From Flavobacteriaceae bacterium CG_4_10_14_3_um_filter_33_47 (lineage in GTDB: Bacteria > Bacteroidota > Bacteroidia > Flavobacteriales > Flavobacteriaceae): DNA of 44,582 bases. Position 1 is the stretch's first letter, and every line of letters starts with the position of its first letter. Position numbers and translations under genes: made by a program. The stretch covers positions 1 to 44,582 of the forward strand of contig PFKE01000083.1 in assembly GCA_002784145.1 (NCBI GenBank), given 5' to 3'. Positions 35,539-44,328 of this stretch are shown here, piece after piece. Below the pieces are notes generated by a model. The model was given only the letters and a program-made list of their open reading frames with translations. It made no database searches and had not been told where the DNA came from.

Positions 35539-35542
35539 TTTT

Positions 35543-37300
35543 TTAAACAGAAATCTTCTGGTTAACAATCTCCAAGCCATCATCAATCAACTTGCCTACT
35601 TGCGGTTTATGTTGTTTAATGGTTTCTAAATGAGACAAGCATTGATTTGCTAATTTGGTTTCATGTCCTGAAACGGCTAATTCGTAAATTTCAACCACCA
35701 ATAACCAATCATTTGAATGGTTTTTAATAAGTTCTTCCAATACTTTAGTTCTTGAAATGGTTGTGTACCTACCTTCTCTGTAGTCTCTAATTTGCTGATA
35801 AAGAGCTTCTAACTGGATACGTTTAGTGGTTTTTTTAATGTGAATGGTTTGTGTTGATGGCTTATGGGTAATCAAATCAAAACTATTTAAATCTGCTGGA
35901 CCACTAAATGCTGAGGCCACTTCTTTGCCTACAGCCATATCATAAATACCCATATTGGGTTCAAATAAAATGGTGTCAAAATGCTTAACCGTACAATTTT
36001 TAAAACTTACTAAAATTATTTTTCCTTGTAAATTGCGTTTCCCTGTAATAATGTCGCCGGTAACGGAAATACCACCTTCAAATTCTAAAGTAACCTTACG
36101 TTCTTCATAAATGTGATACGCACTTAAGTCTCTAGGACTCATATCTTCAATGGCTAGATTGATGCCTTTTAATTTCCCAATGGGTGAACCAAAGCCATCT
36201 TTATGGTGTTCAACGCCATGACCAATGATTTCTTTCTCTCTATAGGATAGTGCTGTTTTGCCAATCGTTTGAACGTAAATGGGTTTGCCGTTATTTTTAA
36301 TAACCTTAGTAAAAATGCCTGAAATTTGAATACCGGTGCTTAATTCAATAGTGCCTAAAGCATTAGATTGGATGAGTTTTTCAATGCCTGAAAGCCCTCC
36401 GTTTCTTAATGCCATGGTATTGGCAAATTCTTCTAAAATTAAACTTAAATGTGCAAAATCTGGAGTTACATATAATTGTGGCTGAGGTTTTGTAATATCA
36501 AAATCCTTAAAAGTGGTTTCAATGGAATAGGGCATTTTCTTTACTTTATCAGTCATGCACCAGGCACTTTCACCAATAGACGATAATAAACCTGCACCAT
36601 ATATTTTCGGGTTTTCTGTGGTGCCTATGAGTCCATACTCCACAGTCCACCAATGCAAATTTCTTATGTGAGCCATTTCACTGGGTTCTCCCATATTCTG
36701 TTGAAGTTTTTCTACCTTTTTTTCGGCAGATTCAATATCTTTTTCTGAAGAATTTGGTGCTTCTTTAATAATGGATAAATGTCTGACAGCTTCATACAAC
36801 TCATAATCTTTGGCTGAAGAGATGGCTTTGCAACCAATTTCGCCAAAACGCCTTAAATACTCTGCATATTCAGGATTTGCAATAATGGGCGCATGTCCAG
36901 CACCTTCATGAATAATATCTGGAGCTGGTGTGTAATCAATATGTTCTAACTGCCTGATATCACTTGCAATGACTAAAACATTGTAGGCTTGAAATTCCAT
37001 AAAGGCATTGGGAGGAATAAAGCCATCAACCGCTACGGCTGCCCAGCCAATATCTTTTAAAATGCGGTTCATGCCATACATGTTAGGGATGGTTTCAATT
37101 GAAATACCAGTTTTCTGCAAACCTTCTAAATAAGATTTATGAGCTACTTTACTCAAAAAATCAACATTTTTACGCATCACATAGCGCCAAACGGCTTGAT
37201 CAATGGCAGAATAATCCTCATAATTTTGAGGTTTTATAAACTGGCGTAAGTGTTTAGGCAACCGGTTTAAAATAGGGTTTGATTCTATTGAGTTATCCAT
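35543..37300 (-). CDS. Aromatic amino acid hydroxylase, long form (phenylalanine 4-monooxygenase-like)
   Basis: 585 residues from ATG 37300 (MDNSIESNP); a longer frame from 37336 is not favoured. The catalytic domain is N-terminal and shows the 2-His-1-carboxylate iron site, His131 and His136 in IIHEGAGHAP and Glu221 in WWTVEYGLIG. There is a C-terminal extension of over 250 residues (about 330-585) that is absent from the short bacterial PhhA (about 260-300 residues). The enzyme should hydroxylate phenylalanine (or another aromatic amino acid) with O2 and a pterin. No ACT domain is visible. The role of the extension is unknown. Confidence 0.9.
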   Translation of the reverse strand: MDNSIESNPILNRLPKHLRQFIKPQNYEDYSAIDQAVWRYVMRKNVDFLSKVAHKSYLEGLQKTGISIETIPNMYGMNRILKDIGWAAVAVDGFIPPNAFMEFQAYNVLVIASDIRQLEHIDYTPAPDIIHEGAGHAPIIANPEYAEYLRRFGEIGCKAISSAKDYELYEAVRHLSIIKEAPNSSEKDIESAEKKVEKLQQNMGEPSEMAHIRNLHWWTVEYGLIGTTENPKIYGAGLLSSIGESAWCMTDKVKKMPYSIETTFKDFDITKPQPQLYVTPDFAHLSLILEEFANTMALRNGGLSGIEKLIQSNALGTIELSTGIQISGIFTKVIKNNGKPIYVQTIGKTALSYREKEIIGHGVEHHKDGFGSPIGKLKGINLAIEDMSPRDLSAYHIYEERKVTLEFEGGISVTGDIITGKRNLQGKIILVSFKNCTVKHFDTILFEPNMGIYDMAVGKEVASAFSGPADLNSFDLITHKPSTQTIHIKKTTKRIQLEALYQQIRDYREGRYTTISRTKVLEELIKNHSNDWLLVVEIYELAVSGHETKLANQCLSHLETIKQHKPQVGKLIDDGLEIVNQKISV

Positions 37301-37371
37301 GGTTGTTTTTAAATGTGGTTTTAAGTAAAAATACAAATAATGAATAAAAATTTGAAAGGCATGGTGTTAAA

Positions 37372-37403
37372 TAAAAAAAGCGATTCAAATTTGAATCGCT
37401 TTA
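37372..37403 (-). terminator. Intrinsic terminator of the DUF4136 gene
   Basis: The perfect palindrome AGCGATTCAAA / TTTGAATCGCT (37379-37400) is followed on the minus strand by a T-run (37372-37379 on the plus strand is A-rich). It lies 12 bases past the stop codon. Confidence 0.85.
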
Positions 37404-37411
37404 GTAATAGG

Positions 37412-38011
37412 TTATTGTCCCATTCCTGGTGGATATTTCTCCATAATTTTTGCAACAAATTCTTTAATACGTTCTTCTTTTTTCTCCATATTTCTGCTTA
37501 AATAACCAGTACCCATACCTTGCCAAACCAGTTCTTTCTTATTGGCATCAATCAGGTCAATAAAAAGAGTGCCTTCTGTTGTTGTTGAAACATTGGGTTG
37601 TTGATTCCAACCCCAGCCCCAGCCCGGACCATAGCCGCCCCAACCCCAAGCACCATAACCCCAGTAATTGTTGTAAACATCAACACGTTGGGTTGATTTG
37701 GTAAATAAACTTATCAGTAAATCTGGATTTTCAGATTTGGTAAAGCCTTTTGCTAATAGTTCTGTTTCAATAGCACGAAGTATTCTGCGTTTATCTAAAT
37801 CACTTATTTCTGCTTTATCAATGCCGGTCTTAAAAAATGCGAAGGTTTTGTAATTGTTAAAGTCGGCATTTTTATCAAAATCTGTAGCAACTCTAACAGA
37901 GCTACAAGATGTTATTACCATTAGAATTGCTAAAAGAGGTAATGTTTTTAGTAGATTTTTTACGTTGCTTATTTTAAATATGAGCTCACGTACTTGTTTT
38001 AGTTTTTTCAT
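37412..38011 (-). CDS. DUF4136 lipoprotein
   Basis: A 199-residue lipoprotein. The signal sequence ends in VITSC (Cys36), with a long basic N-region before it, so a later start is possible. The DUF4136 domain has VATDFDKNADFNNYKTFAF and KRRILRAIETELLAKGF. Between domain halves sits a Trp/Tyr/Gly-rich stretch of about 25 residues (about 117-142) containing GAWGWGGYGPGWGWGW. The family function is unknown. It is monocistronic, with a terminator directly after. Confidence 0.86.
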   Translation of the reverse strand: MKKLKQVRELIFKISNVKNLLKTLPLLAILMVITSCSSVRVATDFDKNADFNNYKTFAFFKTGIDKAEISDLDKRRILRAIETELLAKGFTKSENPDLLISLFTKSTQRVDVYNNYWGYGAWGWGGYGPGWGWGWNQQPNVSTTTEGTLFIDLIDANKKELVWQGMGTGYLSRNMEKKEERIKEFVAKIMEKYPPGMGQ

Positions 38012-38191
38012 AGTGCAATTTTATTAGTTATTAAATTTAATAAACAAGTATCAAAAATTAAAGAATAGTTCAAACTTCTTATGGTTTAAAGTATTTTGAA
38101 TGTAATTTTTAAACACATTTTATCTTAAAATAGTATCAATAATTATACCAAATGAGATATTATTTGCATTGGTTTAGCTTTAAAGTTAAAT

Positions 38192-38341
38192 CTATGATTT
38201 TTTTGTAAATCCATAGGGGCAATGTCTGCAATGACTTTCACAGCAATAGCCTCTTTTTAAAAGGTATTGCTCGGTAAAACATCTGTATCCTTCTGGTGTT
38301 AAATAATAATCTCCCTCTTCAATAGGAATAATTTTCTTCAT
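38192..38341 (-). CDS. DUF5522-like small cysteine protein
   Basis: A 49-residue protein starting at ATG 38341 and ending at TAG 38192. The sequence contains TPEGYRCFTEQYLLKRGYCC, then ESHCRHCPYGF. The CF-x-E-x-YLLKRG-xCC-x3-C-x2-CPYG pattern is the signature of DUF5522. The cysteines suggest binding of a metal or Fe-S cluster. It stands between the DUF4136 gene and a divergent plus-strand gene, and is too short for a usual length cutoff. The function is unknown. Confidence 0.85.
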   Translation of the reverse strand: MKKIIPIEEGDYYLTPEGYRCFTEQYLLKRGYCCESHCRHCPYGFTKKS

Positions 38342-38391
38342 AGTATCACAAAGATAATGTAATTTGGATTGATTTTTGAATAGGTATATTT

Positions 38392-38739
38392 ATGATTTTA
38401 TGTTATAAATATTTAGTTCCTAAAGGCTACATTGGTCTTACCATTTTTCCATTTATTTTTTTAAAGGACAAAAAGTTTAAGACTCACATAGAATTAATCA
38501 ATCATGAAAAAATTCATATAAAGCAGCAATTGGAATTTTTAATATTACCTTTTTTTGTTTGGTATGGTATTGAATTTTTGGTTAGATTTTACCAATATAA
38601 AAGTTGGCATTTGGCTTATATAAATATTTCTTTTGAAAGAGAAGCCTTTGCCAATGAATGCAAAGTAAACTATCTAAATGAAAGGAGATTTTGGCAATTT
38701 TTAAAGTATCTTCGTGCTCATGATGTTTCAGTTAAATAA
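38392..38739 (+). CDS. Small membrane-associated protein with HExxH motif
   Basis: A 115-residue protein. The motif NHEKIHIKQQ gives HEKIH (about residues 38-42), which matches the HExxH zinc-metallopeptidase signature. A downstream Glu in SFEREAFANEC could be the third ligand. A hydrophobic stretch (LILPFFVWYGIEFLVRFY, about 50-67) suggests membrane attachment. No full peptidase family is recognised. It overlaps the start of the D-cysteine desulfhydrase-like gene, so the two are translated together. Confidence 0.78.
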   Translation: MILCYKYLVPKGYIGLTIFPFIFLKDKKFKTHIELINHEKIHIKQQLEFLILPFFVWYGIEFLVRFYQYKSWHLAYINISFEREAFANECKVNYLNERRFWQFLKYLRAHDVSVK

Positions 38740-39631
38740 AAGTATAAATCAACCCATTAAAATATCTAAAAAACATGGTGTTGAGTTATTTTTAAAACGA
38801 GAGGATGAGATTCACCATTTTATTTCTGGTAACAAGTACAGAAAGCTAAAATACAATGTTGAAGAGGCCAAAAACTTAAAAGCAGATACCTTGTTAACCT
38901 TTGGTGGTGCTTATTCAAATCACATTGCAGCCACAGCTTTTGCCGGAAAGGAATTAGGTTTTAAAACCATTGGAATTATAAGAGGTGATGAGCTTAAAGA
39001 TAAGATTAAAACCAATGCTACGTTATTATTTGCACAGGCTTGTGGCATGCAGTTTAAGTTTGTTTCAAGAGAGATTTTTAGAGAGAAACATACGGCAGCA
39101 TTTATGGAGGCTTTAAAAAATGAATTCGGTGAGTTTTATCATTTACCAGAAGGTGGAACCAATGTATTGGCTATAAAAGGATGTGAGGAAATACTAACGA
39201 CAGACGATTTGGATTTTGATTATGTGTCCTGTGCCATTGGAACAGGAGGAACCATTTCAGGAATCATAAATAGGTCTCAAAAGAATCAACAAATTTTAGG
39301 ATTTCCAGCCTTAAAAGGGTCGTTTTTAAAGGAAGATATTAGTAAATTTGTCAATAAACAAAATTGGCACATATTTGAAGATTACCATTTTGGTGGGTAT
39401 GCAAAAGTGAATAAGGAATTGGTTCAATTTGTAAATCAATTTAAAAAAGACAATAACATTCCATTAGATCCTGTTTATACTGGAAAAATGATGTTCGGAA
39501 TTTTTGATTTACTTGAAAAAGATTATTTCAAAGTAGGCTCAAAAATTTTAGCTATTCATACAGGTGGTTTGCAAGGAATTCCTGGTATGAATGCCGTTTT
39601 AAGAAAAAAGAAAATGCTTATAATTGATTAG
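38723..39631 (+). CDS. ACC deaminase / D-cysteine desulfhydrase family PLP enzyme
   Basis: About 302 residues. The start is ATG 38720 or 38723, both inside the previous gene. It is a fold-type II PLP enzyme with the Schiff-base Lys in SGNKYRKLKYN and the binding blocks TFGGAYSNHIAA and GTGGTISGI. The family includes 1-aminocyclopropane-1-carboxylate deaminase and D-cysteine desulfhydrase. D-cysteine desulfhydrase would release sulfide, pyruvate and ammonia, but the specificity cannot be read from sequence alone. It is followed by a glucosaminidase gene after one base. Confidence 0.88.
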   Translation: MFQLNKSINQPIKISKKHGVELFLKREDEIHHFISGNKYRKLKYNVEEAKNLKADTLLTFGGAYSNHIAATAFAGKELGFKTIGIIRGDELKDKIKTNATLLFAQACGMQFKFVSREIFREKHTAAFMEALKNEFGEFYHLPEGGTNVLAIKGCEEILTTDDLDFDYVSCAIGTGGTISGIINRSQKNQQILGFPALKGSFLKEDISKFVNKQNWHIFEDYHFGGYAKVNKELVQFVNQFKKDNNIPLDPVYTGKMMFGIFDLLEKDYFKVGSKILAIHTGGLQGIPGMNAVLRKKKMLIID

Positions 39632-39632
39632 T

Positions 39633-40454
39633 ATGATAAAAAAGATTGTATTGTTTTTGTTTTTAGGAATGATAATGGTTGGTTGTGGTTCTAAAAAAGC
39701 AATAACAAGAAAAAACACATCAAAAAAGACAAACACAGAAAGCGTAACAAAAGCTGAAACAGTTAACGATGTTCAAGTTGTGGATGCTAATGAATCTGTA
39801 GTAATAGAACCTGTTAGAATTAATTCAACTGAAGATTATTTATCAAGGTTCAGTGCCATTGCACAAGAAGAAATGAGGTTATATGGTATACCAGCCAGTA
39901 TAACATTAGCACAAGGTATTTTAGAGTCTAACTCTGGCAAAGGCCGACTTTCCGTTGAGGCCAATAATCACTTTGGCATAAAGTGTCATGATTGGACTGG
40001 TGCAAAAATTTATCATGACGACGATGAAAAAAAAGAATGTTTTAGAAAGTATAACGATGCAAAATACTCTTACAGAGACCATTCATTATTTTTAACAACA
40101 CGAAAACGGTATTCAAAGCTGTTTGATTTAAGTGCAGATGATTATAAAAGGTGGGCCAGAGAATTGAAAGCTGCTGGATACGCAACCGATAGAAAATATC
40201 CAGATAAACTCATTTCTTTAATTGAAAGATACGAACTGTATAAACTTGATAATGAAGTTCTTGGTGATAAAAAAAGCCTGTATTATAATGAGAAAGAAAA
40301 AGACTCTGCATTAACCCATATAGTGGTTAAAGGAGATACGTTATATTCAATTTCCAGAAAATATAATGTAACGGTGCAAGCATTACAAGATTTAAACAAA
40401 CTAAAAGGAACGGACATTAACATAGGGCAAGAATTATTAATAAGTCCGTATTAA
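39633..40454 (+). CDS. Glucosaminidase lipoprotein with LysM domain
   Basis: About 273 residues from ATG 39633; an in-frame TTG at 39624 lies inside the previous gene. The signal ends in MVGC, a lipobox. A glucosaminidase domain follows (about 67-212) with [18 protein letters not shown] carrying the catalytic Glu, plus [14 protein letters not shown]-terminal LysM domain contains [20 protein letters not shown]. It cleaves peptidoglycan glycan strands and the LysM binds them. It starts one base after the PLP-enzyme stop and is followed by hemL after 17 bases, so it is inside a plus-strand operon. Confidence 0.93.
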   Translation: MIKKIVLFLFLGMIMVGCGSKKAITRKNTSKKTNTESVTKAETVNDVQVVDANESVVIEPVRINSTEDYLSRFSAIAQEEMRLYGIPASITLAQGILESNSGKGRLSVEANNHFGIKCHDWTGAKIYHDDDEKKECFRKYNDAKYSYRDHSLFLTTRKRYSKLFDLSADDYKRWARELKAAGYATDRKYPDKLISLIERYELYKLDNEVLGDKKSLYYNEKEKDSALTHIVVKGDTLYSISRKYNVTVQALQDLNKLKGTDINIGQELLISPY

Positions 40455-40471
40455 AACCAGTACAAAAAGTT

Positions 40472-41758
40472 ATGAATTATAAGCGAAGTAGTATATTATT
40501 TGCACAAGCAGAAGCCGTTATTCCAGGTGGTGTGAATTCACCAGTAAGAGCATTTAAAGCAGTAGGAGGAACGCCTATTTTTGTAAAAAAAGCTAAAGGA
40601 GCCTATTTATATGATGAAGATGGTAATATCTTTATTGATTATATAAATTCTTGGGGACCCATGATTTTAGGTCATGCTTATCAACCCGTAGTAGAAGCTG
40701 TAATTGAAAAGGCTAAAAATGGAACATCTTTTGGTATGCCAACCGAAATTGAAACTCAAATTGCAGAACTGGCAGTTTCCATGGTGCCCAATATTGATAA
40801 GATTCGTTTTGTTAATTCAGGAACAGAAGCTTGTATGAGTGCTATCAGACTCGCTCGGGGTTTTACAGGAAAAGATAAAATTATAAAATTTGTAGGTTGT
40901 TATCATGGGCACAGCGATTCGTTTTTAATTCAAGCTGGAAGTGGCGCCGTTACTTTTGGTTCGCCTAATAGTCCTGGCGTAACCCAAGGCACTGCTAAAG
41001 ACACGTTACTTGCAACCTATAACAATATTGATCATGTAAAGGAACTTTTAGAAGCCAATACAGGTGAAATAGCTTGTGTTATTATTGAGCCAGTGGCTGG
41101 AAATATGGGTTGTATTCCTCCTAAAGACGGTTTTTTGCAAGCGTTAAGAAATCTTTGTGATGAATATGGCATTTTAATTATTTTTGACGAAGTCATGACG
41201 GGTTTCAGACTGGCCAAAGGTGGTGCTCAAGAACTTTTTAACATCCATGCAGATATTGTTTGTTTTGGAAAAGTTATTGGTGGAGGTTTACCCGTTGGTG
41301 CCTTTGCTGCAAGAGAGGAAATTATGAATTATTTGGCGCCTTTAGGACCCGTATATCAAGCAGGGACTTTAAGCGGAAATCCGTTGGCAATGGCAGCGGG
41401 TTTAGCAATGCTTCAAACACTTAATAACGACCAAGACGTGTTTAAAAGATTGGCTGATAAAACAGCGTATTTGCACGAAGGATTTAGTAAGGTTTTAAAT
41501 GAAAATAACATAGTGCATACTATAAATAGAGTAGGCTCTATGATTTCAATTCATTTTGCAAAAGATGAAGTAGTTGATTTTGCTACTTCAGCTAAAGGAA
41601 ATAACGAGACTTTTAAAAAATTCTTTCATGGTATGTTGCAAGAAGGCATTTATATTGCACCTAGTGCTTTTGAAACTTGGTTTATTACAGATGCTTTAAC
41701 GTATGATGATCTTGATAAAACCATACAAGCTGTTAAAAAAGTATCGAGCATGTTATAA
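40472..41758 (+). CDS. hemL: Glutamate-1-semialdehyde 2,1-aminomutase
   Basis: A 428-residue class III PLP aminotransferase. It makes 5-aminolevulinate from glutamate-1-semialdehyde in the C5 haem pathway. It shows [19 protein letters not shown] (about 18-36), [25 protein letters not shown] and the PLP-lysine block [15 protein letters not shown]. Length is normal. It is the last gene of the run that starts at 38392 and has a strong terminator. Confidence 0.97.
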   Translation: MNYKRSSILFAQAEAVIPGGVNSPVRAFKAVGGTPIFVKKAKGAYLYDEDGNIFIDYINSWGPMILGHAYQPVVEAVIEKAKNGTSFGMPTEIETQIAELAVSMVPNIDKIRFVNSGTEACMSAIRLARGFTGKDKIIKFVGCYHGHSDSFLIQAGSGAVTFGSPNSPGVTQGTAKDTLLATYNNIDHVKELLEANTGEIACVIIEPVAGNMGCIPPKDGFLQALRNLCDEYGILIIFDEVMTGFRLAKGGAQELFNIHADIVCFGKVIGGGLPVGAFAAREEIMNYLAPLGPVYQAGTLSGNPLAMAAGLAMLQTLNNDQDVFKRLADKTAYLHEGFSKVLNENNIVHTINRVGSMISIHFAKDEVVDFATSAKGNNETFKKFFHGMLQEGIYIAPSAFETWFITDALTYDDLDKTIQAVKKVSSML

Positions 41759-41763
41759 ATTAA

Positions 41764-41792
41764 AAAGCCTTTCCAAATTTCGGAAAGGCTTT
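41764..41792. terminator. Intrinsic terminator after hemL
   Basis: AAAGCCTTTCC (41764-41774) pairs perfectly with GGAAAGGCTTT (41782-41792) over a seven-base loop. It lies between convergent genes and could serve both, although its T-tract is short. Confidence 0.85.
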
Positions 41793-41832
41793 ACAAACTA
41801 AACCAACTAACTAACCAATCAATCTAAAAAAA

Positions 41833-42294
41833 TTATTTTTTTGGATCTCTGTTTTTAAATCCTTTTTCAAATTTATCATTCATTTGCGCTTGATTTTTTT
41901 CCCATTTAGCATATTGATCTTCATTCAAAATCTTTTTCATTTTTGCTTTCATCTCAATTTTGCGGTCTAAACGGGTATTCATTATTTTTAAACGCTCTTC
42001 TTTTGAAGGTTTTTGAAAATTGCTGCTTTCTTTTTGAGCCATCCTAGTTTCCCGCATTGATTTTCTGTCTTTGGCATTCTCAAGATTTATTTTTTGAATT
42101 TCTTTTTGTTGTGATTCATTTAAATCTAAATGTAAAGTCATTTTTTTGGTTTGAAGCGTTGCCATTTCATCAGGAGTAAGGTCTTGAAATCTCTCCATTT
42201 TTGAACCTCGCTCTTTATTTGGGCGTTCATTTCTTTCTTGTGCAGTTGCTTGTATAGCAATAAATGCAAGGGCAACCATTAGTAATTTTTTCAT
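41833..42294 (-). CDS. Spy/CpxP-like periplasmic helical protein
   Basis: A 153-residue protein with signal peptide (MKKLLMVALAFIAIQATAQ) and a charged, fully helical body. The LTPDEMATLQTKKMTLHLDL block followed by NESQQKEIQKIN, and a second half ending in ILNEDQYAKWEKNQ, are the repeated LTxxQ-like helices of the Spy/CpxP and DUF4890 group. The family includes periplasmic chaperones and stress or metal sensors. No regulator gene is adjacent. Confidence 0.82.
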   Translation of the reverse strand: MKKLLMVALAFIAIQATAQERNERPNKERGSKMERFQDLTPDEMATLQTKKMTLHLDLNESQQKEIQKINLENAKDRKSMRETRMAQKESSNFQKPSKEERLKIMNTRLDRKIEMKAKMKKILNEDQYAKWEKNQAQMNDKFEKGFKNRDPKK

Positions 42295-42405
42295 GATATA
42301 ATTTTTAAGAGTTTCTTGATTTTAAGACCATAAAATTTTAAAAAGGTTTAAACAAGACTTATGGTTTAACTAAGAATTAACAGAAACAATCGTTGTAGGG
42401 AAAAA

Positions 42406-43623
42406 TTATTTTAAAATAGGAAAAGAGAGGCTAATACCTGTTTGAACATCTGGTGCGTTATTCACTCTAAAGTCTTCTTTAAAATATAAAGATAGTTTGT
42501 ATTCTGGCCGCCCATAAGTGTAAATAAAAGTCCAATAAGACAAGGCTTTGTAAAGGGTAGAAAAGCCATGTTGCCACCCACCATTAATTTCCGCCCAATT
42601 ACCAATTAACCGGTAATAATTAGATTCCTTTAGTTTATTAAATCTGGACTGTATTTGATAGTTTACCCCAAAAGAATGATAATTTTTTTTCTTTGTGTAA
42701 TGGGTGTATTCCAGCTCACTTTCTATACTTGCTAAATACTGATTGTTTCCTAAGTCTATTACATCATCAAATTTAATGATGTTTTTACGTAATAGGCTGC
42801 TGCCAATCCCAATATGAAACTCGTTATGGTTTTTAAAGATATATTTTTTAATACCGTTTAAAGAGATTCCTATATCTAGTGATGGATTAAATTTTGAGGT
42901 ATTAATTCCGAAGTGTGAGCCAATATTTAGGTATAAATGTTTAAATTTATTATTTAATAGGGTTGGGTAATAAAAATAATTAGTTTCTATACCACTAATA
43001 ATAAAATCATTTTCATGAAGTTCTAAAACGTTTCCATTTCTGTCTGTATATTTAAAATTAACCTGATTTAAACCGTAAAAGCGTCTTCCATAAGGGTCTT
43101 CACCGCCAGCAATGTTGCTATGAAACCATTCTATAGGTTGGTCGCCAGTAAAAACCGAAAATGGATTTTTGCCTTTTGTTATCAAATGAGAACGTATAGA
43201 AATATCGATCTCATTTTTATTGTTTATTGGAATGTTTATGTTAAATCTAAATTCTTTAATGACAGCATCGACAATGATGTTCATATAATCTGCCGGTGTT
43301 GCTTCTTGATTTATAAAGTTAAAATTTCTGTAATACCAAATAAGTTGGCTTTGCTCTTTTTGAACGGCGGGATCTTTGGGTATATAGGTTTCCAAAAATG
43401 GATGAAACGTGTTTCCACTAGCGTAATTTAAGCTTACTGAGGTATTAAGATTTGGTGAAAGTTTAAAATTTTGATGGATTCTTGAACTAAAAACACCAAA
43501 GTGATGTAAGGCTAAAATACTTGGCTTGTCTATGCCGTTTTTTAACGAAACACTATCCTTTTGCTGCGCCAAAGTTGTAAACATGAATAAGATTGTAATG
43601 AAGAAAAATAATCTTTTTAGCAT
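42406..43623 (-). CDS. DUF3187 family outer membrane protein
   Basis: A 405-residue protein with signal peptide (MLKRLFFFITILFMFTTLAQ) and a beta-rich body. Typical DUF3187 segments are FHSNIAGGEDPYGRRFYGLN (about 168-187) and the alternating hydrophobic strands that end in ISLSFPILK. The terminal aromatic-hydrophobic strand suggests an outer membrane barrel. The function is unknown. It is divergent from the 37-residue-repeat gene and lies upstream of the Spy-like gene by 111 bases on the same strand. Confidence 0.85.
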   Translation of the reverse strand: MLKRLFFFITILFMFTTLAQQKDSVSLKNGIDKPSILALHHFGVFSSRIHQNFKLSPNLNTSVSLNYASGNTFHPFLETYIPKDPAVQKEQSQLIWYYRNFNFINQEATPADYMNIIVDAVIKEFRFNINIPINNKNEIDISIRSHLITKGKNPFSVFTGDQPIEWFHSNIAGGEDPYGRRFYGLNQVNFKYTDRNGNVLELHENDFIISGIETNYFYYPTLLNNKFKHLYLNIGSHFGINTSKFNPSLDIGISLNGIKKYIFKNHNEFHIGIGSSLLRKNIIKFDDVIDLGNNQYLASIESELEYTHYTKKKNYHSFGVNYQIQSRFNKLKESNYYRLIGNWAEINGGWQHGFSTLYKALSYWTFIYTYGRPEYKLSLYFKEDFRVNNAPDVQTGISLSFPILK

Positions 43624-43778
43624 AGACCAAAAATATTCAAAAATTAGTTACAATTCTTAAATAATTCTTAAATGATTCTGTATTAGTGTTAAACATTGTT
43701 AATACATGGTAACTTTTTTGGGTTGAGATAGTCTATATAGTACAAAACAAAAATAAGTATAATATAAATTTAATTAAA

Positions 43779-44252
43779 ATGATAAAATCGGCCTTAATAT
43801 TTAGTTTGTCGGCATTGCTTAATACAACAACAGTTAGTAGTACAACGCTTAGCACTTATAGTGAAAAATATACTAATGAAATCAATGAATTACAAGATGA
43901 TTTAGATTGGAGTAAAATTGAACTTGAAGAAATAGAGGAAGACGTAGAAATAGGTTTTGACACCAAAGCATACTTGCCTGAAAATTTTAATCCCTTAAAA
44001 GGGAAATATGATTTACATTGGGATAAGATTGAATTGATTCAATTAGATGAAGAAGTTCAGTTAAATTTTAATACTAAAACTTATCTACCAGAAAACTTCA
44101 ACCCATTAAAAGGGAAATATGATTTAAATTGGGATACTATTGAATTGGTAGATTTAGAAGAAGAAGTAAGTTTAAACTTTGATACTAAAAAGTATTTACC
44201 AGAAGGATTTGATTCCAGTAAAAACATGCATTCATCTGAAAAAGTATTATAA
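43779..44252 (+). CDS. Exported acidic protein with three 37-residue tandem repeats
   Basis: A 157-residue protein with an N-terminal signal-like segment (about 1-22) and three tandem repeats of 37 residues, starting near 41, 78 and 115. The unit reads DLxWDxIELxxLxEEVxLNF, then TKxYLPENFNPLKGKY. The second and third copies are nearly the same at DNA level (111-base period), which suggests recent duplication. It is very acidic. No family is recognised. The YLPENF-N-LKGKY motif might be a surface or binding repeat, but this is a guess. Confidence 0.75.
   Translation: MIKSALIFSLSALLNTTTVSSTTLSTYSEKYTNEINELQDDLDWSKIELEEIEEDVEIGFDTKAYLPENFNPLKGKYDLHWDKIELIQLDEEVQLNFNTKTYLPENFNPLKGKYDLNWDTIELVDLEEEVSLNFDTKKYLPEGFDSSKNMHSSEKVL
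43899..44231 (+). repeat. Three 111-base tandem units inside the acidic protein gene
   Basis: The period is 111 bases (37 codons). Units begin at about 43899, 44010 and 44121. The stretch TTAAAAGGGAAATATGATTT occurs in both the first and the second unit junctions (about 43996 and 44107). Confidence 0.8.
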
Positions 44253-44276
44253 CCAAATTTCAATTAAAATGGAATA

Positions 44277-44309
44277 AAAAAAGGAACCAAATTTTTTGGT
44301 TCCTTTTTT
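44277..44309. terminator. Bidirectional terminator between the repeat protein gene and lysS
   Basis: AAAAAAGGAACCAAA (44277-44291) pairs with TTTGGTTCCTTTTTT (44295-44309) over a TTT loop. It is A-rich on the left and T-rich on the right, so it serves both convergent genes. Confidence 0.88.
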
Positions 44310-44328
44310 GTTTTTTTTGTATTTATTT

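Noticed and set aside
43698-43713. Palindrome-like GTTA...TAAC before the 37-residue-repeat gene
   Set aside because: The arms are in the opposite order (GTTA then TAAC) with eight bases between, so it is not the same operator, and no -7 element lies at the right distance.
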